This document shows, piece after piece, positions 1-4,567 of a stretch of DNA of 6,141 bases. A model generated the notes under the pieces. That model saw only the letters and a program-made list of their open reading frames with translations, did no database searches and was not told where the DNA came from. Positions within the stretch are counted from its first letter, which is position 1; the number at the start of each line of letters is the position of its first letter. The translations under genes and the position numbers were made by a program. The DNA comes from DASZCR01 sp035942915 (GTDB lineage Bacteria > Acidobacteriota > Blastocatellia > Pyrinomonadales > Pyrinomonadaceae), in NCBI GenBank assembly GCA_035942915.1, contig DASZCR010000078.1, positions 1 to 6,141 of the forward strand, given 5' to 3'.

Positions 1-1079
1 GGGCGTTCCTCGCCGTCTTCGACGACGACGAAATCCTTCGCGGTGAGACCGGCGATAGCGCGCCCGTTGCGGTCTGTAACGCTCGCCTGAAGGCGCGCGA
101 GCGTGTCGCCGAGACGCGTCTTGACGTTGAAGGGGTCACGGCGCGCGGCCAGTGCGGGAGCGGTCTCGCGCGGCGGCAGAGTCTTCGCGTAGTCGCCAAC
201 GAGACGCGGCGCGATACGTCGGATAGCTTCCGTCAGGTCTTCGTCGCCGCTGCGGATGATGGCGCGCGCGCTCTCGGTCAACTCGCGCTCGCGCAAGTCC
301 GTCGGCACGGACGCCTCGTCCGAGACGCCGAAGAGAATCACGCCGCGCGCCGTCTCAAGGTCGAGTTCGATGCGCTCCTCGCGCTTGGCCTTCTTGTCGC
401 CGAAGCGCCCGGAAATCTCGTAACCGCCGCCGCGCTTCTGCTTGACCTTCTCAAGCTCGACTTCGCTGTAGAAACGCGGACGCGCGAGCGTCCAGCGAAA
501 GTCGTAGCGCAACGCCTCCAAAGGCACGTCTGCGCGAATCGTCCCCGTATAGGTCTGGACTTCGGCGGAAGCGACGCCGCCGACAATATCGACCGCGCCC
601 GCCTCCGTCTCCACGCGGACGCGCGCGCGCAAGGGAACGCGCACCGTCACGTCTATCCGGTTGCGCTCGGCGGCCGTCGCCGCTCGCCCTTCCGCGCCCA
701 CAGCCACAGCGGTCGGCGCAGCCGCAGCAGAGGCGGCGGCAGCAGCAGGCGCAGACGATTCGCGCTCGACGTTAATCGAAATCCGCGCGCCCTCGCGCTC
801 GACGCGCACGTCGCGCTCGGTCGGCAGTGCGCCGAGTGAGGCGGCGCGCACAGAGACCTTTCTCTGCTGCTCCTCAGAGGCGAGAACCGTGACGCGCCCG
901 TGCCGGTTCTTGACGACCAACTCGACCTGCTCCGGCGCATCCATCTCGCGCTCGAACCCCTGCGCGCGACAGACCACGCCGCCCGCACACGCAAACACGA
1001 ACGCGTACAGGACGAGTCCTGCCAAAATCGGTCGTCTCAGAAGACGCGCGCCCTCGGCGGCGCAGCTTTGTTGAAACAT
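1..1079 (-). CDS. Secreted VWFA-related (Acidobacterial type) protein, N-terminal part; C-terminus runs off the window
   Basis: An uninterrupted minus-strand frame runs from ATG at 1079 off the window start: 359 complete codons plus two bases, with no stop. Residues 11-40 form a signal peptide (LLRRP, then a hydrophobic stretch AGLVLYAFVFA), with likely cleavage after CRA-Q. Cys31 (VFAC) makes a lipoprotein signal possible but poor, because Phe sits at -2. Residues 48-185 hold short beta-rich repeats (VELVVKNRHGRVTVLA, IDVTVRVPL, VETEAGAVDIVGG, VQTYTGTIRADVP) like DUF4097-type strands, interrupted by an Ala-rich linker at 109-127. Residues 325-358 (DTLARLQASVTDRNGRAIAG, then LTAKDFVVVEDGEE) match the opening of the VWFA-related Acidobacterial domain (TIGR03436 type), which usually precedes a von Willebrand A fold; that fold would lie outside the window. 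The ligand and role are unknown. The Shine-Dalgarno is weak (GAGAAG about 11 nt upstream). The 70-residue gene 71 bp upstream may be co-transcribed. Confidence 0.85.
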   Translation of the reverse strand, partial: MFQQSCAAEGARLLRRPILAGLVLYAFVFACAGGVVCRAQGFEREMDAPEQVELVVKNRHGRVTVLASEEQQRKVSVRAASLGALPTERDVRVEREGARISINVERESSAPAAAAASAAAAPTAVAVGAEGRAATAAERNRIDVTVRVPLRARVRVETEAGAVDIVGGVASAEVQTYTGTIRADVPLEALRYDFRWTLARPRFYSEVELEKVKQKRGGGYEISGRFGDKKAKREERIELDLETARGVILFGVSDEASVPTDLRERELTESARAIIRSGDEDLTEAIRRIAPRLVGDYAKTLPPRETAPALAARRDPFNVKTRLGDTLARLQASVTDRNGRAIAGLTAKDFVVVEDGEER

Positions 1080-1150
1080 CTCTTTTGAATCTTCTCGGAG
1101 GAACAAGGGCAGCGAGAGCAGGCTTCACTTCGTCCCACTGCTCTCATCCC

Positions 1151-1363
1151 TCATCCCTTTCTCTTTTCCAGATAGGCCGTGAAGGCGTCGCGCAATTCCG
1201 TCACCTGTTCCTCATTGAAAGCTCCGGTGACGGCGCGACCGTCCTGAAAGCCGATGAGCATGACGCGTCCGTCCATCTGGAAGTTGAAGGTGTAGGTGCA
1301 GTTGTTGTCCAGTTCGTAGACGAGCGTCGGGGAGACGCTGGCCGCGCTTTTAGATTCGAGCAT
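1151..1363 (-). CDS. Small hypothetical protein, 70 residues
   Basis: I do not recognise this protein. The frame is open up to a GTG at 1447, but the ATG at 1363 is preferred because GGAGAG lies 10 nt upstream, whereas the longer GTG form would add a basic, low-quality N-terminus and has no visible Shine-Dalgarno. The sequence starts MLESKSAASV and continues with alternating beta-type segments (TLVYELDN, CTYTFNFQMDG, RVMLIGFQDG). It ends with an amphipathic helix at residues 50-68 (NEEQVTELRDAFTAYLEKR). This suggests a compact beta-beta-beta-alpha cytosolic domain with one cysteine (Cys22), no signal peptide and no membrane segment. It lies just upstream of, and on the same strand as, the VWFA-type gene (71 bp gap, no terminator seen), so the two could form an operon. 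The divergent neighbour is the M15 peptidase. Function is unknown. Confidence 0.7.
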   Translation of the reverse strand: MLESKSAASVSPTLVYELDNNCTYTFNFQMDGRVMLIGFQDGRAVTGAFNEEQVTELRDAFTAYLEKRKG

Positions 1364-1566
1364 TTTTTTGACACTCTCCGTCGGTGTTCGTTTGAAGAAT
1401 CTGGCGAAGCCGTTCGGCCGACGCCGGGACGGTAGATAAGCCCACACGGCCGAGCCGGGTCGTTCCTTCTTATCTTAACAGAAGACTCGGAGTTCGCGCT
1501 GCTTCCGTCCCGTCATAAGTCTAACTGAACGATTGGCTTTGATGCGCTCGTCGGCGTCCGGGTTTT

Positions 1567-1678
1567 CGGGAAAAACGGGCTTGAAAATCGAACCCTCAAG
1601 CCCCGGCGCGCATCTGATATGCTGACGCTTTGGAAGCCCCACGCCTTTCGATTTTCACACTGGCAGCCCTTTTTTCCG
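1567..1678. repeat. Imperfect long inverted repeat upstream of the M15 peptidase gene
   Basis: The left arm, 1567-1592, reads CGGGAAAAACGGGCT followed by TGAAAATCGAA. The reverse complement of the right arm, 1647-1678, reads CGGAAAAAAGGGCT, then a 7-nt insert (GCCAGTG), then the same TGAAAATCGAA. The inner 11 bp are perfectly inverted and the outer 14-15 bp differ by one substitution and one indel. The centre is 54 bp. No target-site duplication is visible at the ends. The right arm ends 8 nt before the peptidase ATG, where no good Shine-Dalgarno is seen. It could be a MITE-like relic, a cruciform/operator, or a 5' leader hairpin; the sequence does not decide between these. Confidence 0.55.
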
Positions 1679-1685
1679 ACGCCTG

Positions 1686-2633
1686 ATGAAACAGCACAGA
1701 GATAAGTTCGTTGCCCTCTTTCTCGCCGTCTCAGCCCTCGTCGCCGTCGCCGCTTTCAACGCTTCGGCCGACACCGGACGCGCACAGACTTCTGCCAGCA
1801 ACCACGCACAGGCCAGTTCTGGCGCGCGCCCGACGGTCGCCACCAGAGAGCGCCGCACGGCAGAAGCGCCCGCCGCGTCGAAGTCTGCGGTCTTCGAGAC
1901 GGCCGCCGCGCAGAACGTCACTTTCAAGAATCAACTCAACTGGGTCTTCGGCGGCAAACGGCAACTCGGCTGGTATCTCTATGCGCCTTTAATCAACCAA
2001 CTCATCGACACGGACAAGGACGCCGCCTCGCCGGAGTTTGCCGCCGCGCTGGCGCGCTGGCAGACCTCGCAGGGCGCGCCCGCCAGCGGCGTGCTCGACA
2101 GCGAGACGCTCTATCGCATGATTTCCGTCTGGCAGGGCGCGCGGCTCAAAAACAAAGTCTACGCGCAGCCCGACCAACTGCTCGTCGTGCCCGTCTCAGA
2201 TTTCTACGACCCGGCGCGCCCGGACGAACTGCGGCAGGTCGAGCGCGCCACCTACGCGGCCTACAAACGGATGGTCGCAGCGGCCATCGCAGACCCATCG
2301 CTCAAACTGCGCGCCGACCAGTCGAGCGGCACGCTTGCGCCCGAAGAGAAGTTTCTGAAAATCATCTCCTCTTTCCGCTCGCGCGAGTATCAGGAGAAAC
2401 TACGCAAGGCCGACCCGAAAGCCGGCAGCGCCGGACTGGCCGTCAACAGCCCGCACTTCACAGGCCGCGCCCTCGACATCTACGTCGGCGGCGACCCCGT
2501 CGAGACCAAAGACGCGAACCGCGCCCTACAGGTCTCCACGCCCGTCTACAAATGGCTCGTCAAAAACGCCGCACGCTTCGGCTTCCGCCCCTACTACTAC
2601 GAGCCTTGGCACTGGGAATACGTTGGACAATGA
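1686..2633 (+). CDS. Secreted M15 (VanY-type) zinc D-alanyl-D-alanine carboxypeptidase with peptidoglycan-binding-like domain
   Basis: This 315-residue exported protein is predicted to trim the terminal D-Ala from peptidoglycan stem peptides outside the cytoplasmic membrane. Residues 1-28 are a signal peptide (MKQHRDK, then FVALFLAVSALVAVAAF), followed by a low-complexity Ala/Ser/Thr linker to about residue 75. Residues 80-150 resemble a peptidoglycan-binding-1 helical domain, with the typical pattern FAAALARWQTSQGAPASGVL and DSETL. Residues 222-315 are the M15/VanY catalytic domain: FRSREYQ with the family Arg at 231, SPHFTGRALD giving zinc ligands His257 and Asp264, and EPWHWEYVG giving catalytic Glu306 and zinc ligand His309. 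All key residues are intact. No good Shine-Dalgarno precedes the ATG, but this start gives the full signal peptide. It is a single-gene unit, divergent from the 70-residue gene and closed by the terminator at 2655. Assignment to M15 is firm; exact substrate (D,D-carboxypeptidase or L,D-endopeptidase) is inferred. Confidence 0.93.
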   Translation: MKQHRDKFVALFLAVSALVAVAAFNASADTGRAQTSASNHAQASSGARPTVATRERRTAEAPAASKSAVFETAAAQNVTFKNQLNWVFGGKRQLGWYLYAPLINQLIDTDKDAASPEFAAALARWQTSQGAPASGVLDSETLYRMISVWQGARLKNKVYAQPDQLLVVPVSDFYDPARPDELRQVERATYAAYKRMVAAAIADPSLKLRADQSSGTLAPEEKFLKIISSFRSREYQEKLRKADPKAGSAGLAVNSPHFTGRALDIYVGGDPVETKDANRALQVSTPVYKWLVKNAARFGFRPYYYEPWHWEYVGQ

Positions 2634-2654
2634 ATCGTTGAAATAATAAAGCTG

Positions 2655-2688
2655 GCGGACACCTTGATTTCAGGTGTCCGCTTTTTTT
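2655..2688 (+). terminator. Rho-independent terminator of the M15 peptidase gene
   Basis: A perfect 10-bp stem (GCGGACACCT at 2655-2664 with AGGTGTCCGC at 2672-2681) closes a 7-nt loop (TGATTTC) and is followed directly by seven T. It starts 21 nt after the peptidase stop. The hairpin at 4195-4226 is a near copy. Confidence 0.93.
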
Positions 2689-2773
2689 GTCCGCCGCCCC
2701 GTTGTCGAACAATGGCTAATGACTAAGCCGGACACCGAGAGTGTTGAAGTTGAATTGCTGAAGGTTAAGGTCA

Positions 2774-2987
2774 ATGGAAACAACTGTTCTGTATCGCCCC
2801 GTCGGGCAGAAAGAGCTTGAACTGATTCGTGCGAGTGACTTCAGAGAGTTCCCGCCGCGCCTGCCGGAGCAGCCCATCTTCTATCCAGTTTTGAGTGAGA
2901 AGTACGCCGTGCAGAAATATCGTCGGGAAGATTGAGGTGATTGCAGAGTTTTGTGGCGAGCAAAGAACAGGAACTGAAGCGCAGTGA
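2774..2987 (+). pseudogene. ADP-ribosylation/crystallin J1-like protein, internally deleted and frameshifted
   Basis: From ATG 2774 (AAGG boxes close upstream) the frame gives METTVLYRPVGQKELELIRA, then SDFREFPPRLPEQPIFYPVL and SEKYAVQ. I recognise this as the N-terminal third of the small family annotated ADP-ribosylation/crystallin J1, usually a little over 110 residues. The frame then stops at 2933-2935 after 53 residues. From about 2913 the +1 frame continues with RNIVGKIEVIAEFCGEQ and stops at 2985-2987. This matches the usual C-terminal end of the same family (FN-x-NIVG-x-I-x-V-x-x-FxG). About 55 middle residues, normally containing an ARDWN-like segment and an ELWVPAEEL-like segment, are missing at the junction. 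The product is therefore probably non-functional. Family identity is from memory and no search was run. The stop lies 6 nt before an attC-like site, as expected for a cassette gene. Confidence 0.65.
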
Positions 2988-2993
2988 GGCCGC

Positions 2994-3097
2994 AACTCAC
3001 AACAGCATGCAACCCGACCGCAAGTCAGCGTGCCTCTCATCGTCAGCTTGGATGGTTTCAAGGTTGAATGCGCGGCGGTTGATGCCGTGCGTCAGGC
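2994..3097 (+). other. attC-like recombination site 1 (integron cassette type)
   Basis: The order and spacing follow an integron attC site. R'' is AACTCAC (2994-3000), then a 5-nt spacer AACAG, then L'' CATGCAACC (3006-3014). A variable central part follows, then L' GGTTGATG (3077-3084), a 6-nt spacer CCGTGC, and R' GTCAGGC (3091-3097). L'' pairs with L' leaving one unpaired G (CAT-g-CAACC against GGTTG-ATG), which mimics the extrahelical base of true attC sites. The core deviates from the canonical AAC/GTT: it reads CAC/GTC. The site lies between the truncated crystallin-J1-like gene and the 192-residue gene. Confidence 0.5.
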
Positions 3098-3124
3098 GGC
3101 GTCGGCGAGAGGTGGAGCCTTCTG

Positions 3125-3703
3125 ATGTCATACTCTTGGTCATTTCACAGCTTTTCGGATGAGGCCTTCCACAATGTCTTCGGGCGCAGTTCGCCGGAGC
3201 AGGTTAGCGAGTTTCTAGAGTTAGCCGCTTCCGACCTAGGTGACTTGAGTGCCGAAATCGCACATGCCTCACGGTCAATGCTTATGTCAGGCATCTCGTA
3301 TGATGGCGTAAGCCCTCAAGCCTCGCGTGCAATGGATGAAGTGCTCAGATTTGCTTTTTCACCTGAGGGGCTTGAGGCGCAGTTGGAAGTAAAGCCCCTT
3401 TCGCCCGACGGCATTCATCCCGCAGTGATTGCCGAACTCGTCCGCAGGCTGAATGCGCCGACGCCTCTTTTGGCAGCACTCTTACGTGGTAGGCGCTACG
3501 GCCAAGCCGAGCCTGCCGATTGCGAGTATTGCATCTTCCGGCCGGACGAAGTTTCGGCCGTTCTTAAAGAAATCCGCAACGCCTGCGCCGCCAGCGAAGT
3601 TTGGTCGGCCGAATACATGCCAGACCTTCTTCAGGAATGCCTCATCGAACCTTTCGAGGTCGCTGTACGCGCGGGGCGGCCAGTCTTTTGCGTCCTGAGT
3701 TAG
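3125..3703 (+). CDS. Putative cassette-borne protein of unknown function, 192 residues
   Basis: I cannot name this protein. The start is ATG 3125 with Shine-Dalgarno AGGTGGAG (3110-3117) at a 7-nt spacing. The product begins MSYSWSFHSFSDEAFHNVFG and has no signal peptide or membrane segment, so it should be cytosolic. It is predicted mostly helical and acidic, with conserved-looking blocks SGISYDGVSPQASRAMDEVL (residues 55-74), SPDGIHPAVIAELVRRL (93-109), LLAALLRGRRYGQ (114-126) and ADCEYCIFRPDEVSAVLKEI (130-149). The CEYC pair (Cys132, Cys135) is a possible metal or redox site, but no partner pair is obvious. The layout recalls small conserved proteins of the DUF1877/DUF7691 sort; that is an unverified memory. 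It starts 27 nt after the end of attC-like site 1 and its TAG is 4 nt before site 2, with no promoter or terminator of its own, exactly as in an integron gene cassette. Base composition is visibly less GC-rich than the flanking chromosomal genes. Confidence 0.85.
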   Translation: MSYSWSFHSFSDEAFHNVFGRSSPEQVSEFLELAASDLGDLSAEIAHASRSMLMSGISYDGVSPQASRAMDEVLRFAFSPEGLEAQLEVKPLSPDGIHPAVIAELVRRLNAPTPLLAALLRGRRYGQAEPADCEYCIFRPDEVSAVLKEIRNACAASEVWSAEYMPDLLQECLIEPFEVAVRAGRPVFCVLS

Positions 3704-3707
3704 CGCC

Positions 3708-3792
3708 GCCTCACAACGACATGCACACGACGCTCCTGTAACTCACCTCTCATGAACATGGCGTAGGGCGCGGGTGATGCACGGCGTCGGGC
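3708..3792 (+). other. attC-like recombination site 2 (integron cassette type)
   Basis: This site has the same architecture as site 1. R'' is GCCTCAC (3708-3714), the spacer is AACGA (5 nt), and L'' is CATGCAC (3720-3726). After a variable central part come L' GTGATG (3774-3779), spacer CACGGC (6 nt) and R' GTCGGGC (3786-3792). L''/L' pairing again leaves one unpaired G (CAT-g-CAC against GTG-ATG). R'' and R' pair except at the same position as in site 1, where C faces C instead of A facing T. R'' begins 4 nt after the stop of the 192-residue gene. No integrase gene is in the window. Confidence 0.5.
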
Positions 3793-4041
3793 GCTTAGCC
3801 TAAATGGTTTCACAAGGTCAGTCACGAATGGATATTTTGATATTGCTGTGGCGCATCGGGCGGGTGATGATTTTTTGTAGAGCTTTACAAGTATGGCGGG
3901 CGCCGTTACAAGGTCAGGGAATGCGAAAGGTGTGAATATGTTGGCAGAAGACGCGGCTCTACCAGCACTCATAGGTGTACGTGCGCCAGATGCCCGGAAT
4001 AGTCTCTGAGGAATGACATAAACGCGTTTTTTTAGCAGCGC
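3793..4041 (+). other. Cassette-like segment without a convincing gene
   Basis: This stretch lies between attC-like sites 2 and 3. The plus strand holds a 43-codon frame (3804-3935, MVSQGQSRMDILILLWRIGR...) without a Shine-Dalgarno, and a second frame that would read through most of the segment but is broken by TAG near 3881. The minus strand has a 116-codon frame (3700-4050) that starts with TTG, has no ribosome site and runs across attC-like site 2. I see no promoter or RNA-gene signature. It may be a gene-less cassette or a decayed one. Confidence 0.4.
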
Positions 4042-4161
4042 GCACGACAACCCATTGAACCCGACGCTTCGACAGCATGGCTTTCATGGTGCTTCCAAAG
4101 CCCGCCTTTTAGGAGTGAACTTCACCCTCTTCAGCGCTGGAGCAGATGACGGCCATTAAGC
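4042..4161 (+). other. Weak attC-like site 3
   Basis: The left half reads GCACGAC (4042-4048), AACC, CATTGAACCCGACGC (from 4053). It shares CAT-N-N-AACCCGAC with site 1. The right half reads GATG (4145-4148), a 6-nt spacer ACGGCC and ATTAAGC (4155-4161), one base off the core GTTRRRY. The left spacer is 4 rather than 5 nt, and the inner arms match at only about 8 of 15 positions, so this is either a degenerate site or chance similarity. Confidence 0.3.
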
Positions 4162-4194
4162 CGCGAGCACTGAACGGCCGAGATGATTGGATGT

Positions 4195-4226
4195 GCGGAC
4201 GCCTTGAGGTCAAGCGTCCGCTTTTT
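4195..4226 (+). terminator. Terminator-like hairpin, near copy of the one at 2655
   Basis: An 8-bp perfect stem (GCGGACGC at 4195-4202 with GCGTCCGC at 4214-4221) closes an 11-nt loop and is followed by five T on the plus strand. The 27-nt hairpin differs from the one at 2655-2681 at five positions. One pair of differences is compensatory (A-T to G-C), which keeps the stem. It would end plus-strand transcription coming through the cassette-like region; on the minus strand no T-tract follows. Confidence 0.75.
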
Positions 4227-4257
4227 CGTCGAGTCCTTAATTTCGTCGAGTCCTTAA
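4224..4257. repeat. Perfect 17-bp tandem duplication
   Basis: TTTCGTCGAGTCCTTAA occurs twice without a gap (4224-4240 and 4241-4257). The first copy overlaps the T-tract of the terminator and the second contains the stop codon of the minus-strand Cys-rich gene. Confidence 0.9.
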
Positions 4258-4508
4258 TAGGGACAGAGAGCGCCGCCCGGACTGCAAGATTCGGCACAGG
4301 CCGCTAGCCGGTCGTTACAAGCAAACTCACATCCGGTATCTCCCTGACAGATGGAAAAACAACTGTCATATTCAGCGTGACATCTGCGGCAGCAGAGAGT
4401 CGGCGTGCTCAGTGCCCCGCCACTATGCGGCGGCATCGCAACGCATAACACAAGCACGATGAGCATGAACAGGTTGCGCGCTGTCTTTCTAATTTTGGAA
4501 GTGGGCAT
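4254..4508 (-). CDS. Small secreted cysteine-rich protein with three CX3C motifs
   Basis: 84 residues from ATG 4508, with a strong Shine-Dalgarno AAGGAG placed 7 nt upstream. Residues 1-33 form a signal peptide or N-terminal anchor (MPTSKIRKTARN, then LFMLIVLVLCVAM). The mature part has ten cysteines in 51 residues: Cys39, 40, 43, 50, 54, 60, 64, 71, 75 and 82. They include three CX3C pairs (50/54, 60/64, 71/75) and C-x6-C steps. This spacing fits a disulphide-stapled helical hairpin and implies folding in an oxidising compartment outside the cytoplasm. Similar small Cys-rich exported proteins are, from memory, common in Blastocatellia and have no assigned role. It could be structural, metal-binding or a secreted peptide. 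It is a lone gene convergent with the cassette-like region; a hairpin sits in its 5' leader. Confidence 0.85.
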   Translation of the reverse strand: MPTSKIRKTARNLFMLIVLVLCVAMPPHSGGALSTPTLCCRRCHAEYDSCFSICQGDTGCEFACNDRLAACAESCSPGGALCPY

Positions 4509-4533
4509 GAGGTTTCTCCTTAAAGGATTGATG

Positions 4534-4567
4534 TGAGGCCGGTGATATTCTTGCGAACCTCACCGGC
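4534..4567 (-). promoter_or_regulatory. Hairpin in the 5' leader of the Cys-rich gene, with an alternative pairing
   Basis: GCCGGTGA (4538-4545) and TCACCGGC (4560-4567) form a perfect 8-bp stem with a 14-nt loop, 30-59 nt upstream of the ATG at 4508. A second, mutually exclusive stem is possible between TGAGG (4534-4538) and CCTCA (4558-4562). The Shine-Dalgarno at 4516-4521 is outside both stems. A regulatory role is inference. Confidence 0.4.

Noticed and set aside
661..1074. Plus-strand 137-codon frame
   Set aside because: It is the antisense shadow of the open minus-strand VWFA-type gene; it is Ala/Arg/Ser-rich with no domain sense and no ribosome site.
1364..1447. N-terminal extension of the 70-residue minus-strand gene to a GTG start
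   Set aside because: The ATG at 1363 has a well-spaced GGAGAG, while the extension is basic and lacks a ribosome site.
2771..3061. Minus-strand 96-codon frame
   Set aside because: It lies antisense to the crystallin-J1-like pseudogene and part of attC-like site 1; the plus-strand match is far better.
3700..4050. Minus-strand 116-codon frame
   Set aside because: It starts with TTG, lacks a ribosome site, crosses attC-like site 2 and gives an Arg/Ala-rich product that I cannot match.
2689..4226. CRISPR array or transposase-bearing insertion sequence
   Set aside because: There are no regularly spaced direct repeats and no transposase-like frame on either strand.
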